DNA of 64,000 nt from Pseudomonadota bacterium (GCA_018241405.1 JAFEDY010000007.1:82625-146624); one strand, 5' to 3'; shown: positions 17,400 through 26,513, numbered from the stretch's first letter. Numbers and translations: made by a program. The notes: a model not told the origin generated them from the letters alone.

Positions 17400-18614
17400 T
17401 CAGGCCACCGTCACCGTTACCGCGTGGTCGGCCCAGCTGTTGTTGTTGTAGCCGCCCTGGTTCTCCAGGCGCGCCTCGGGCTGCACATTGCCCTGCGTGT
17501 CAGTGACGCGGCTGGCCAGCACATGGCTGCCCTTGGCCAGCTGCGCCTGCAGCACGAACTGGCGCCAGGCGTAGCGGCCCATGTCGGGGCCTATGAGGCG
17601 TGCAGCCTGCCAGGTCTTGCCGCCGTCCGTGGACACCTCCACACCCTTGACGGCATGCATGCCGCCGAAGGCCACGCCCTGGATCAGCACCTTGCCGGCG
17701 GCCTGGGGCCCGCCCTCGGGCAGAGGGCTGTTGATCCAGGACTTGACGTTCATCTCCTGCACCGAGGGCTGGCTCGGGTCGGCCTTGCCGCCCGGTGGCG
17801 AGATGCGGTAGCCGTGCGACATGATCTTGGCATCGCTTTCCTGGGCCGTGAAGGCCAGCTGCTTGATGTACTTGATGTTGTTCACGCCGGTGTAGCCCGG
17901 CACGATCAGGCGCAGCGGGCCGCCGTGGGCCAGGGGCACCGGCTCGCCATTCATTTCCCAGGCCAGCAGCGCGTCCTGCATGGCTTCGAGCGGCACCGAG
18001 CGCTCCACGATCACGCTCTTGGGGTCGATGCCTGCAGGCAGGACCTCGCCGCCGGTGCCGGTCATGAACTTCCTGCCGTCGGCCAGGCCACCCAGGGCCT
18101 GGACCACGTCGCGCACCGGCACGCCGCTCCAGACCACGCAGCCGGCGGCGCCCACGGTCCAGGGCGTGCCGCTGGGCTTGCTCGGGAAGAAGCCGCGGCC
18201 GTTGCCCGAGCATTGCAGCACCATGGTCACGGTATCGAGTCCCAGGCTCTTGAGTTCGCGCACGCTCAAGAGCCGGGGTTGCCTGACGCCGTCCACCTGC
18301 ACCTGCCAGGCATCGCGGTCGGCCACGATGGCCTCCGGCGGCGTGGGCAGGTTGTTGCGCACGTACAGCTGGTCGGCGGGCGTGACCACGCCGGAGCCGA
18401 AGGCGCCGCGCCTGGTCTCTATGGTGGTGGCACTGTGCACGATGACGGCATCGGCCTTCTTCCAGACGGCATAGCCGGGCAGGGGCTTGGCCGCCGGCGT
18501 GGCGGCCTGTGCCAGCGCCCCCTGGTGGAAGCTGGCCAGGCCGGCGGCGGCCAGGGCGCTGGCACTGCCCGTGAGCAGGCGGCGGCGCGGCAGGGAGGTG
18601 GGCGTGGTAGGCAT
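17400..18614 (-). CDS. sorA: Sulfite dehydrogenase molybdopterin subunit (SorA-like)
   Basis: The ATG at 18614, with a GGAG ribosome site, gives 404 residues. The N-terminus is a Tat signal (LPRRRLLTGSASALAAAG). The oxidoreductase molybdopterin domain has the cofactor-ligating Cys in LQCSGNGRGFF and the GVPVRDVV and HGGPLRLIVPGYTG blocks; a dimerisation domain with INSPLPEG and GGKTWQAA follows. The enzyme oxidises sulfite to sulfate in the periplasm. The frame is open further upstream to 18995, but that stretch overlaps the araC-like gene and lacks family sequence. Confidence 0.9.
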   Translation of the reverse strand: MPTTPTSLPRRRLLTGSASALAAAGLASFHQGALAQAATPAAKPLPGYAVWKKADAVIVHSATTIETRRGAFGSGVVTPADQLYVRNNLPTPPEAIVADRDAWQVQVDGVRQPRLLSVRELKSLGLDTVTMVLQCSGNGRGFFPSKPSGTPWTVGAAGCVVWSGVPVRDVVQALGGLADGRKFMTGTGGEVLPAGIDPKSVIVERSVPLEAMQDALLAWEMNGEPVPLAHGGPLRLIVPGYTGVNNIKYIKQLAFTAQESDAKIMSHGYRISPPGGKADPSQPSVQEMNVKSWINSPLPEGGPQAAGKVLIQGVAFGGMHAVKGVEVSTDGGKTWQAARLIGPDMGRYAWRQFVLQAQLAKGSHVLASRVTDTQGNVQPEARLENQGGYNNNSWADHAVTVTVA

Positions 18615-18759
18615 GGGCGTCTCCTTCGGGGGCTTGGGGGGCTCGTTATGGGGCATGCCGGCGTCGTGCAAGGGCGGCATGCTGGGCGCGAGCATGGCAC
18701 AGCAGCGGCCATTTCTTTCACCCGCCGGTGAAAACCCTAGGCATCCATGGCTGTATCCG

Positions 18760-19671
18760 TCAGGGCGAGCCCAGGAAGCGCCCCGGCGCCAGCCCCACGG
18801 CGCGGCGCACCATGGCGCTGAAGGCGCTGGGACTGTTGTAGCCGAGTTCGGCCGCAATCTGGTTGATGGGCCGGCGGCCCGCCGCCAGGGCCACGGCACG
18901 CGCCAGGATGACCTGCTGGCGCCATTGCGTGAAGGTGCAGGAAAGCTCCTGGCGGAACAGCCGTGCCACCGTGCGCGGGCTGGCGCCGGTGTCATGCGCC
19001 CATTCGGCCAGTGTCTCGTGGCGCGTGGGGTCGGCGATCACGGCCTCGCACAGGTGGCGCAGGCGTTTGTCGCGCGGCAGGTCCACGCCTAAGCGCACGC
19101 TGCTGGCGCGGCGCAGCTCGTCCTGGATCAGCGCGCTCAGGTGGCGCTCGCGCTGTAGCTGCTCGGGCGAAAGCGGCGCACCACCGTCGGGCTCGGTGGG
19201 CATCTCGCGCACCAGGGCGCGCAGCAGGGCCGACACCTCCAGCACGCGGCACTGGCGCCAGGGTTCCTCCTGCGCGCGCGCCACGTCTGGGCCGCAGCGC
19301 CCGGGTGGCTGGTAAAAGTACAGCGTGCGCAGGTCGGCGTCCTCCACCATGGTCACGGCGTGCTCCACTCCCGGCGGGATCCACAGCGCGCGCGAGGGCG
19401 GCACGATGTAGGCGCCATGCGGCACCGTCAGGCGCAGCACGCCGCCGGTGGAGATGGCCACTTGCGCCCAGGGGTGGCTGTGCGGCAGCACCTGGGTGTC
19501 GGCACCCAGCTCGCGGTGCTTGGCGCGCACCGGGCGCGCGTGGCTGGGGACGAACAGATGCGGCGTGAGCGATTCCACATACGACAGCACGCGCGCCGCG
19601 CGCGGCCCCGGGGCGGCCTGTGCCTCGGCCGGCTCTGGCTGGGACAAGGGGGGAGCGGCGTGCATTGGCAT
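18760..19671 (-). CDS. AraC-family regulator (NimR-like)
   Basis: This 303-residue protein has an N-terminal cupin-like sensing domain (HSHPWAQVAISTGGVLRLTVP, then PPSRALWIPPGVEH) and a C-terminal AraC DNA-binding domain with two helix-turn-helix units (LAEWAHDTGASPRTVARLFRQ and INQIAAELGYNSPSAFSAMV). The domain order and PPGVEH motif match the YeaM/NimR subgroup, which controls a divergent transporter gene. A divergent MFS gene starts 57 bases away, so it is the probable target. Confidence 0.9.
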   Translation of the reverse strand: MPMHAAPPLSQPEPAEAQAAPGPRAARVLSYVESLTPHLFVPSHARPVRAKHRELGADTQVLPHSHPWAQVAISTGGVLRLTVPHGAYIVPPSRALWIPPGVEHAVTMVEDADLRTLYFYQPPGRCGPDVARAQEEPWRQCRVLEVSALLRALVREMPTEPDGGAPLSPEQLQRERHLSALIQDELRRASSVRLGVDLPRDKRLRHLCEAVIADPTRHETLAEWAHDTGASPRTVARLFRQELSCTFTQWRQQVILARAVALAAGRRPINQIAAELGYNSPSAFSAMVRRAVGLAPGRFLGSP

Positions 19672-19727
19672 GATTGCGACAGAAATTGGCCATCTATCGT
19701 ATATCGGACTTGGCCACCCTGCCTAAC

Positions 19728-20975
19728 ATGACGCCCATGACGACCGCCGCCACCCCCTCCCTGCGCCAGGACGCGCACACCATAGGCCTGATCGGCCTGG
19801 CGCATGGCACCTCGCATTTCTTTCACATGCTGCTGCCGCCGCTGTTCCCGTTCCTGATCAAGGACTTCGGCTACAGCTATTCCGAACTCGGCCTGCTGCT
19901 ATCCGTGTTCTTCGTGGTCTCGGGCACGGGGCAGGCGATGGCGGGCTTTTTGGTGGACAAGGTGGGTGCGCGCCCGGTGCTGTTTGCGGCACTTTCCAGC
20001 TTTGCCGCGGCCGGGCTGGCGGCGGCTACGGCCAGCGGTTATGCCGGCCTGGTGCTGGCGGCCGCGCTGGCCGGCCTGGGCAATGCGCCGTTTCACCCGG
20101 TGGACTTCACCATCCTCAACAAGCGCGTGTCGCCCGCGCGCCTGGGCCACGGCTTCTCGGTGCATGGCATCACGGGCAATCTGGGCTGGGCCACGGCACC
20201 GGTGTTCATGGCCGGCATCGCCACGGCCACGGGCTCCTGGCGCATGGCCTGCCTGGGGGCCGCTGGGCTGGCGCTGCTGGTGCTGGCCACCATGGTGTGG
20301 AACCGCGAGACACTCGACGACCGCCAGGGCAGCTGGGCGCACCCGCCGGCCAAGGCCGGCGCCGCCGCCGCGCCCGAGCACCCCATGGCCTTCCTCAAGC
20401 TGCCGGCCGTGTGGCTGTGCTTCTCGTTCTTCTTCTGGAGCACCTGCTCGCTCAGTGCCATCCAGAGCTTTGCCGCCCCGTCGCTGCAGAACATGTACGG
20501 CATCCCTCTGTCGCTCACCACCATAGTGGTCACCGGCTACATGCTGTGCGGCGCCGCGGGCATGGTGATCGGCGGCTTTCTCGTGGGCCGCGTGGAGCGG
20601 CTGGAAAAGACCATCAGCGTCTGCCTGCTGGCCTCGGCCACGCTGCTCGTGCTAGTCGGGCTGGGTGTGCTGCCCGGCATGGTGGCGCTGGTGGTGGCGT
20701 CGCTGGCCGGCATGGGCATAGGCATCGCCGGCCCCTCGCGCGACATGCTCATCAAGCGCGCCGCGCCACCCGGTGCCACGGGGCGCGTGTATGGCACGGT
20801 GTATTCGGGGCTGGACCTGGGCTTTTCGCTGGCGGCACCGGTGTTCGGCGCCATGCTGGATGCGCAGATGAATTCCAGCATCTTCTACGGTTCGGCCCTG
20901 GCGTTGGCGCTGGGCGTGGTGTCGGCCGGCTTTGTCGGCGCGGGCGTGGCCTCGCGCCGCCTGCAGGCGGCCTGA
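19728..20975 (+). CDS. MFS transporter, fosmidomycin-resistance (Fsr)-like
   Basis: This protein of 415 residues (ATG 19728; ATG 19737 also possible) shows about twelve hydrophobic helices. The start GLAHGTSHFFHMLLPPLFPF with FGYSYSELGLLLSVFF strongly resembles the Fsr-type subgroup of the major facilitator superfamily. It probably exports a small toxic compound by proton antiport. It is divergent from the NimR-like regulator, an arrangement typical of inducible efflux pumps, and faces the MscS gene with a 13-base gap. Confidence 0.86.
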   Translation: MTPMTTAATPSLRQDAHTIGLIGLAHGTSHFFHMLLPPLFPFLIKDFGYSYSELGLLLSVFFVVSGTGQAMAGFLVDKVGARPVLFAALSSFAAAGLAAATASGYAGLVLAAALAGLGNAPFHPVDFTILNKRVSPARLGHGFSVHGITGNLGWATAPVFMAGIATATGSWRMACLGAAGLALLVLATMVWNRETLDDRQGSWAHPPAKAGAAAAPEHPMAFLKLPAVWLCFSFFFWSTCSLSAIQSFAAPSLQNMYGIPLSLTTIVVTGYMLCGAAGMVIGGFLVGRVERLEKTISVCLLASATLLVLVGLGVLPGMVALVVASLAGMGIGIAGPSRDMLIKRAAPPGATGRVYGTVYSGLDLGFSLAAPVFGAMLDAQMNSSIFYGSALALALGVVSAGFVGAGVASRRLQAA

Positions 20976-20988
20976 AAACCGTGGCGCG

Positions 20989-21798
20989 TCAGGAGTTGCG
21001 GTAGGCCATGGGCGTCTCGGGCACCGGGTAGCCGGCGGCGCCAAAGGTCTCGACGATGGCCTTGTGGGTGTCGAAGTACACCTGCCAGTAATGGTCGGTG
21101 TGGGTGTAGGGGCGCACGCAGAGCTTGGGGCCTTCGGGGGTGAATTCCAGGATCTCGATGTCCGGCGCGGGCGTGGTGGCCACGTTGGGTATGGCGGCGA
21201 TCACGGGCCTGAGGCGCGCAATGGCATCGAGCGGGTTCACGCTGTTGGCCACCTTGGCCACGCAGTCCACGCGGCGCACGGGCAGGGCGCTGAAGTTCTG
21301 GATGTTGTCGCCAAAGATCTTGCCGTTGCCGACCACGGTCATCACGTTGTCGGGCGTGGTCAGCGTGGTGGCGAACAGGCCCAGCTCGGTCACCGTGCCC
21401 ACGGTGCCGCCAGCGCTGATGAAGTCGCCCACCTTGTAGGGGCGCAGCACCTGCATGAACACCCCCGCGGCAAAATTGCCCAGCATGCCGCTCCAGGCCG
21501 CGCCAATCGCCAGGCCTGCGCCGGCCAGCAGCGCGGCAAACGAGGTGGTCTTGACGCCGAAGATGTCGAGGATCGCCAGGATCAGGACGATGTTCAGCAG
21601 CACGCCGGTGATGGACTTGAGGTAATGCGCCAGCGTCGAGTCGATCTTGCCGCCGCGCTGCAGTAGCTTGCCCATCAGGCCGGTGGCCAGGTTGATGAGC
21701 CAGCGGCCGATGATCCAGGCTGCGATGGCCGTGGCCAGCTTGATGGCGAAATCGGTGCCCTGGGTGGTCAGGAATTGCCAGATGTCTGCGGTGTTCAT
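20989..21798 (-). CDS. Small-conductance mechanosensitive channel (MscS family)
   Basis: The ATG at 21798 gives 269 residues, close to the length of E. coli MscS. Two N-terminal helices precede the pore helix AALLAGAGLAIGAAWSGMLGNFAAG (about residues 85-110), with the alternating Gly/Ala packing of MscS, then the beta domain (RPYKVGDFISAGG) and the alpha/beta vestibule (PNVATTPAPDIEIL). It opens under membrane tension to release solutes after osmotic downshock. An upstream start at 21828 would add ten residues and is less likely. Confidence 0.92.
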   Translation of the reverse strand: MNTADIWQFLTTQGTDFAIKLATAIAAWIIGRWLINLATGLMGKLLQRGGKIDSTLAHYLKSITGVLLNIVLILAILDIFGVKTTSFAALLAGAGLAIGAAWSGMLGNFAAGVFMQVLRPYKVGDFISAGGTVGTVTELGLFATTLTTPDNVMTVVGNGKIFGDNIQNFSALPVRRVDCVAKVANSVNPLDAIARLRPVIAAIPNVATTPAPDIEILEFTPEGPKLCVRPYTHTDHYWQVYFDTHKAIVETFGAAGYPVPETPMAYRNS

Positions 21799-21985
21799 AT
21801 GCGTATGGGGCAGAGAAAAGAACGGCACAGCCTAACCCAAGCCCCAGCCGTGCACTGTGAACCATTGTGTGTGCGGGGTCGCACTGGAAAAGCTCCGGCA
21901 GCGGGCGTAAGCTGCGACGTGGGCCGGACTGCCGTTACAGCGGCAACGCGGCCCGCGTCCCTCAGATCGAGCGAAAGGACTGATT

Positions 21986-22372
21986 ATGTTGTCCCATGCC
22001 GCTGTGACGACCATGTTGCCGGTCAAGGACATGGCGCGTGCCCGTGCCTTCTACGAGGGCTGCCTGGGCCTGGAGCCTGGGGGGCTGCGACCGGACGGCA
22101 AATTTGTTTACCAGGTGGGCGGTAGCACGCTGGCGCTCTTCCCCAAGCCGGAGGGCACCAAGGCGGATCACACGGCCATCAGCTTCCACGTGGCCGACAT
22201 CGTCGCCAGCATAGACGCATTGCAGCGTGCCGGCGTGACGTTCGAGGACTACGACTTCCCGGGGCTCAAGACCGAGAACCATGTGTGCGTGCTCGGGGCA
22301 GAGAAGGCGGCCTGGTTCAAGGACACGGAAGGCAACTATCTGTGCATCCACGAGGACCTTGCGACGCGCTGA
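21986..22372 (+). CDS. VOC-family (glyoxalase/bleomycin-resistance fold) protein
   Basis: This 128-residue protein has the paired beta-alpha-beta-beta-beta units of the vicinal oxygen chelate fold: MLPVKDMARARAFYEGCLGL in the first half and ISFHVADIVASIDALQRAGV with WFKDTEGNYLCIHE in the second. His and Glu residues at metal-ligand positions are partly present. Reactions in this family range from glyoxalase to dioxygenase, so none is assigned. It stands alone between the MscS gene and a convergent cupin gene. Confidence 0.85.
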   Translation: MLSHAAVTTMLPVKDMARARAFYEGCLGLEPGGLRPDGKFVYQVGGSTLALFPKPEGTKADHTAISFHVADIVASIDALQRAGVTFEDYDFPGLKTENHVCVLGAEKAAWFKDTEGNYLCIHEDLATR

Positions 22373-22396
22373 AGGCAATGCTGCCTCCCGTCCTGC

Positions 22397-22741
22397 TCAT
22401 TGCCGCCTGACGATATCGACGGAGATCTCTACCGCGGGGACCGTTCCCCGGTTCTCCAGCCAGTGCGTGGTGTTCCTGTCCTCGGGCCAGCCCGGGCCGG
22501 GCCCGTAGTCGGTGGCCACGCCATTGCGGTGGTCGGTGATCCGGCCCTGCAGTATGTAGACCAGGCCCGGCCGATCCGCATGGCTGTGCAGCGGGCCGAA
22601 GACGCCGCCGGGCGCGATGGTCACCAGGCGCATGCGCAGTTCGCGCCCGGCCATGCCCTCGATCTCGGGGCCCAGGTCCAGCGTGGCCAGTGGCTGCACC
22701 GTCACCCCTTGCGTCTGCGGGGCCGCATGTTCGCTGCTCAT
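22397..22741 (-). CDS. Cupin-domain protein
   Basis: This 114-residue single cupin barrel has the metal-binding pattern PLHSHADRPGLVYILQG (His-x-His with Gly) and a second motif around HWLENRGTVPAVE. Such small cupins are enzymes or binding proteins of varied function. It starts 18 bases after the DsrE-like gene on the same strand, suggesting one transcript. Confidence 0.85.
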   Translation of the reverse strand: MSSEHAAPQTQGVTVQPLATLDLGPEIEGMAGRELRMRLVTIAPGGVFGPLHSHADRPGLVYILQGRITDHRNGVATDYGPGPGWPEDRNTTHWLENRGTVPAVEISVDIVRRQ

Positions 22742-22759
22742 GGTGCTCTCCTCCGTGGC

Positions 22760-23140
22760 CTAGAAGCTCAGGCTCGCCGCCCCGGCTTTGAGGCGCTCAT
22801 GCATGGCGCTGGCGCCCTGTATCGTCACGCCCGGCATCAGGTCCTCCTGCGTATAGCCGCGCGCCTTGGCGCAGGGCGGACAGGCCCAGATCGTGCCGCC
22901 GCGGGCGAGGAAGTCGTCGATCAACGCCTTCAAGGGGTCTAGCGGCGGTACATGGGTGATGTCCACGGCCCTGCGGCGCACCAGGTCCACGCCCGAGCTG
23001 ACGAGAAAGGCATATACCTTCATGCCCGCCGTGATGCCGCCGCAGGCAATGGTGAAGGCCACCGAAGAGAGCTCATGGTCCGTGCCACGGGTGACCATGA
23101 CGACGAGTTCGCGTGGGCTGGATGCAGCGTTGTCCGACAT
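22760..23140 (-). CDS. DsrE-family protein with a CPPC motif
   Basis: The ATG at 23140, preceded by AAGGAGATTGCG, gives 126 residues. The fold markers are an N-terminal strand (ELVVMVTRG), a Gly-rich AFTIACGGITAGMKVYAFL, and a C-terminal cysteine site in WACPPCAKARGY. DsrE/DsrF-type proteins carry persulfide sulfur on the C-terminal cysteine, and the twin cysteine could do redox or sulfur transfer. It is upstream of a cupin gene on the same strand. An in-frame TTG at 23281 is not supported. Confidence 0.85.
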   Translation of the reverse strand: MSDNAASSPRELVVMVTRGTDHELSSVAFTIACGGITAGMKVYAFLVSSGVDLVRRRAVDITHVPPLDPLKALIDDFLARGGTIWACPPCAKARGYTQEDLMPGVTIQGASAMHERLKAGAASLSF

Positions 23141-23296
23141 CGCAATCTCCTTGTGTTCGCTCGTACGAGGAAGCACCGGCCACGCGCCGAGCGCATCGCG
23201 TGGCCGCGGCCATGGTACTGCTGCAGGCGTGCCGCAACAATGCGCGCGTGCATCGGACACGCTGCGGGGGCTTCGCGACAACCGGCCGCTAACGCC

Positions 23297-23336
23297 CTAA
23301 TGATAGGCGCTGCAAGCTATCAAACAAATAGCGTTT
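23297..23336. repeat. Dispersed intergenic repeat, partial copy C
   Basis: The stretch with GGCGCTGCAAGCTATCAAAC and AATAGCG matches one end of the dispersed repeat family. The other half is absent or diverged. It lies between the DsrE-like gene and the flavoprotein oxidase gene. Confidence 0.55.
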
Positions 23337-23346
23337 GGGCGCGTGC

Positions 23347-24759
23347 TCACAGCGCGAAGATCTTCCCCGGATTGAGGATGTTCTGCGGGTCCAGCGCGCG
23401 CTTGATGGCGCGCATCATGTCCACCGCGCCGGCTCCCGCCTCGTCCACCAGAAAGCCCATCTTGTGCACGCCCACGCCATGCTCGCCCGTGCAGGTGCCG
23501 CCCATGGACAGGGCGCGCGCCACCAGCCGGTGGTTCATGGCCTCGGCGCGCGCGCGCTCGTCGGGCGATTCGGGGTCGATCAGGTAGCCGAAGTGGAAAT
23601 TGCCGTCGCCCACATGGCCGACCAGGAAGTAAGGGATGCCGCTGGCGTCGGCCTCATCCACCGATTCGAGCAGGCAGTCGGCCAGGCGGCTGATGGGCAC
23701 GCAGGTGTCGGTGCTGATGGCGCGGCAGCCCGGGCGGCTCTGCACGGCGGCAAAGTAGGCGTTGTGCCGCGCCGTCCACAGGCGTGTGCGCTCCTCGGGG
23801 GTGCTGGCCCACTCGAAGGCCTGGCCGCCGAATTCGCTGGCTATTTGTTGCACCGTCTCGGCCTGTTCCTTGACGCTCAGCGCCGAGCCGTGGAATTCCA
23901 TGAGCAGCATCGGCTCCTCGCGCAGACTCAGCCTGCTGTGGGCGTTGACCATGCGCACGCTGTTCACGTCGATCAGCTCCACGCGCGCGATCGGCACGCC
24001 CAGCTGTATGGTCTGGATCACGCTGCGCACGGCGGCCTCGATGCTCGGGAAGGAGCAGATGGCCGCGCTCACCGCCTCGGGCAGGGGGTACAGGCGCACG
24101 GTGACCTCGGTGAAGATGCCCAGCGTGCCCTCGCTGCCCACCATCAGGCGCGTCAGGTCGTAGCCGGCGCTGCTCTTCTTGGCGCGCGTGCCGGTGCGGA
24201 TGATGTCGCCGCTGGCGGTCACCACCTCCAGGGCCAGCACGTTCTCGCGCATGGTGCCGTAGCGCACGGCATTGGTGCCGCTGGCGCGCGTGGCGGCCAT
24301 GCCGCCAATGCTGGCGTCGGCGCCGGGGTCTATGGGGAAGAACAGGCCCGTGTCCTTGATGGCCTCGTTGAGTTGCTTGCGCGTGATGCCGGGCTGCACG
24401 GTCACGGTGAGGTCGTCGGCGTCGATGGAGAGCACCTTGTTCATGCGGCCCACGTCGATGCTGATGCCGCCCTGCACGGCCAGCAGATGGCCTTCGAGCG
24501 ACGAGCCCGCGCCGTAGGCGATCACCGGCACCGCATGCTGCGCGGCCAGGCGCATGGCGTCCTGCACATCCTGCGTGCTTTCGGCAAACACCACGGCGGC
24601 GGGCGGCGGCGCGCTGATCGAGCCCTCGTCGCGCCCATGCTGCTCGCGCACGGCCTGGGCCGTCGAAAACTGTGCGCCAAAGCGCGTGCCGAGCGCGTCC
24701 AGCAGGGCCAGGGGCACGGGGCGCGGCTGCAACTGGGCGGCGGGGTTGGGGGCGTTCAT
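23347..24759 (-). CDS. FAD-linked oxidase, D-lactate dehydrogenase (GlcD/DLD)-like
   Basis: This 470-residue flavoprotein has an N-terminal FAD_binding_4 domain (YGAGSSLEGHLLAVQGG; DPGADASIGGMAATRASG; RLMVGSEGTLGIFTEVTVRL) and a C-terminal FAD-oxidase domain with the metal/substrate His residues in HVGDGNFH and GTCTGEHGVG. Members oxidise D-2-hydroxyacids such as D-lactate or glycolate and donate electrons to quinone or cytochrome. No GlcE/GlcF partner is adjacent, which favours a single-subunit D-lactate dehydrogenase. The exact substrate is unproven. Confidence 0.88.
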   Translation of the reverse strand: MNAPNPAAQLQPRPVPLALLDALGTRFGAQFSTAQAVREQHGRDEGSISAPPPAAVVFAESTQDVQDAMRLAAQHAVPVIAYGAGSSLEGHLLAVQGGISIDVGRMNKVLSIDADDLTVTVQPGITRKQLNEAIKDTGLFFPIDPGADASIGGMAATRASGTNAVRYGTMRENVLALEVVTASGDIIRTGTRAKKSSAGYDLTRLMVGSEGTLGIFTEVTVRLYPLPEAVSAAICSFPSIEAAVRSVIQTIQLGVPIARVELIDVNSVRMVNAHSRLSLREEPMLLMEFHGSALSVKEQAETVQQIASEFGGQAFEWASTPEERTRLWTARHNAYFAAVQSRPGCRAISTDTCVPISRLADCLLESVDEADASGIPYFLVGHVGDGNFHFGYLIDPESPDERARAEAMNHRLVARALSMGGTCTGEHGVGVHKMGFLVDEAGAGAVDMMRAIKRALDPQNILNPGKIFAL

Positions 24760-24860
24760 GGGGATTCTCCGGTGCGAGACAGGGCGCCCATTCTAGGAGC
24801 GCCGTCGGCGCCAGGAATCCGCGGTGCCAAGCAGGCGGCGGCGGGCCGGGATGGAGTGGA

Positions 24861-25097
24861 TCAGGAGCGAACGCCTGCGGTGCGCTTGGCCGCTTCAAGC
24901 CTTGCGCCGCCACCCGCAGCCGTGTTGGGTTCGGGCAGGGAGCGGCCCGGGTCCAGCTGGTACCTTGGCAGGGCGCTGGTGCTGGGCGCGGGTTGGGCCT
25001 GCGCCAGCGCGCCGCCGACGGTCAGCGCCGCGAACAGCATCACGCTGCCCGCATCGAACGAGGGGAGGAGCTGGCGTTGCTTGGTGGAATGCGGCAT
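24861..25097 (-). CDS. Small secreted protein of unknown function
   Basis: The ATG at 25097 has a CCGGAG ribosome site 11 bases before it and gives 78 residues. Residues 1-36 look like a signal peptide (basic start, hydrophobic SVMLFAALTVGGALAQA). The mature ~42 residues are Pro, Ala and Ser rich with RYQLDPGRSLPEPN and a basic end. No family is recognised. It is divergent from the cobalamin adenosyltransferase gene. Confidence 0.5.
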   Translation of the reverse strand: MPHSTKQRQLLPSFDAGSVMLFAALTVGGALAQAQPAPSTSALPRYQLDPGRSLPEPNTAAGGGARLEAAKRTAGVRS

Positions 25098-25253
25098 CGT
25101 TTCGATCTCCGGTGGAAGTAGAACAGGCGTGCATTGCACCGCAGCAAGCGCCGTGCGGGCCAGCACTTTTGCCCGCTGTTGCCCTACTCAACATTCGCTC
25201 GGTAGATGTAACGCACAATCGTCCGATCGGCCCCAGATCAGGAGGATTGCACT

Positions 25254-25823
25254 ATGGGAAACAGACTGACACAGATCGCAACGCGCACCGGCGACGACGG
25301 CAGCACCGGACTGGGCGACAACACGCGCGTGTCCAAGGCCAGCGGCCGCCCGCAGGCCATGGGCGACGTGGACGAGCTCAACAGCCACATCGGGCTGTTG
25401 ATGTGCGAGCCCATGCCGGCGGACATGCGCGAGCTGCTCATCGACGTGCAGCACCAGCTGTTCAACCTGGGCGGCGAGCTGTGCATGCCCGGCTACGAAC
25501 TGCTCAAGGACGACGGGCTGCTGCAGCTCGACCAGGCCCTGGCGCACTACAACGCCGGCTTGCCGCGGCTGCAGGAATTCATACTGCCCGCGGGCACGCG
25601 CGCGGTCTGCCAGGCCCATGTCTGCCGCACGGTGGCGCGCCGCGCCGAGCGCGCCGTGGTGGCGCTGCAGCAGCATGAAGCCATGCGCCCCGCGCCGCGC
25701 CAGTACCTGAACCGCCTGTCCGACCTGCTGTTCGTGCTCGCGCGCGTGTTGGGCCGCATGGATGGCGGCGGCGAGGTGTACTGGAAGAGCGAACGGCTGG
25801 CGCGGCAGGACGCTTCTGAATAG
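25254..25823 (+). CDS. Cob(I)alamin adenosyltransferase, PduO/MMAB type
   Basis: This 189-residue protein has the PduO-type ATP-binding signature TRTGDDGSTGLGD near residue 10, plus GDVDELNSHIGLL and the C-terminal RRAERAVVAL and YLNRLSDLLFVLAR. It converts cob(I)alamin and ATP to adenosylcobalamin. No cobalamin-dependent enzyme is adjacent, so the client enzyme (for example a mutase) must be elsewhere. An AGGAGG ribosome site lies before the ATG. Confidence 0.94.
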   Translation: MGNRLTQIATRTGDDGSTGLGDNTRVSKASGRPQAMGDVDELNSHIGLLMCEPMPADMRELLIDVQHQLFNLGGELCMPGYELLKDDGLLQLDQALAHYNAGLPRLQEFILPAGTRAVCQAHVCRTVARRAERAVVALQQHEAMRPAPRQYLNRLSDLLFVLARVLGRMDGGGEVYWKSERLARQDASE

Positions 25824-25872
25824 GCTCAGGTAGCGATATCCGTCGATTGCACGCAATGCCTGCAAGACCCGC

Positions 25873-25958
25873 CGTCATTCCCGCGAAAGCGGGGACCCAC
25901 AGCGGTGACGAAACAATGACGTGCGTGGCGCCTGGATCCCCGCTTTCGCGGGGATGAC
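25873..25958. repeat. Inverted pair of ATTCCC/GGGAAT-type palindromes (dRS3-like)
   Basis: Two near-identical ~22 bp units in inverse orientation, GTCATTCCCGCGAAAGCGGG and CCCCGCTTTCGCGGGGATGAC, lie ~40 bases apart. Each is itself palindromic, and together they can fold into a long hairpin. The type resembles the ATTCCC-N8-GGGAAT repeats known in Neisseria and found in many proteobacteria. The 267-base gap between the adenosyltransferase and thioesterase genes holds nothing else I can identify. Confidence 0.8.
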
Positions 25959-26090
25959 AGGAGTCAACCGGAGTCGCGACTTGAGCCTCCGAATAGATAG
26001 CCGTCAGCATTTGCCCCGCAAGCGCTGCAGGCCCACTCGGCCTGAACCGGGTGCAATTTAGGCCTGGGCGCAACCGCGCAGGGGTGTTCC

Positions 26091-26513
26091 CTATTTCGGC
26101 GCCAGCACCGCCATGGTGATGCGCGAGACGCAGGTCAGCTGGCCCGCGTCGTTCACCATGTCGATCTGCCAGACCTGGGTGGACCTGCCGATGTGCACCG
26201 GCCGCGCCGTGCCCGTGACCCAGCCGCTGCTGGTGGCGCGGATATGGTTGGCGTTGATGTCCAGGCCCACCACGCGGTGGCCGGGCGGGCAGGCGTTGGC
26301 GGCGGCCATGGAGCCCAGCGTCTCGGCCAGCACCACGCTCACGCCCCCATGCAGGATGCCGTAGGGCTGGCGCGTGCGCTCGTCCACGGGCACGCGTGCG
26401 CGCAGGAAGTCGTCTCCGACCTCCAGGAACTCTATGCCCAGATGGCTGATGGCGGTGTGGGCCGTGTGGGCGCTGACAGAGGCCAGGGAAACGGGTTTAT
26501 TCCAGATGGACAT
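26091..26513 (-). CDS. Hotdog-fold acyl-CoA thioesterase (PaaI/MenI-like)
   Basis: This 140-residue hotdog protein has the active-site helix motif GILHGGVSVVLAETLGS (catalytic Glu) and the strand VVGLDINANHIRAT, which are typical of the 4-hydroxybenzoyl-CoA/DHNA-CoA hydrolase group (YdiI, MenI, PaaI). It hydrolyses an acyl- or aryl-CoA; the substrate is not evident. It is a single gene, divergent from the zinc-ribbon gene across ~200 bases. Confidence 0.9.
   Translation of the reverse strand: MSIWNKPVSLASVSAHTAHTAISHLGIEFLEVGDDFLRARVPVDERTRQPYGILHGGVSVVLAETLGSMAAANACPPGHRVVGLDINANHIRATSSGWVTGTARPVHIGRSTQVWQIDMVNDAGQLTCVSRITMAVLAPK

Noticed and set aside
18615..18995. N-terminal extension of the sulfite dehydrogenase frame
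   Set aside because: The frame stays open, but the Tat signal and ribosome site start at 18614 and the extension overlaps the AraC-family gene in antisense.
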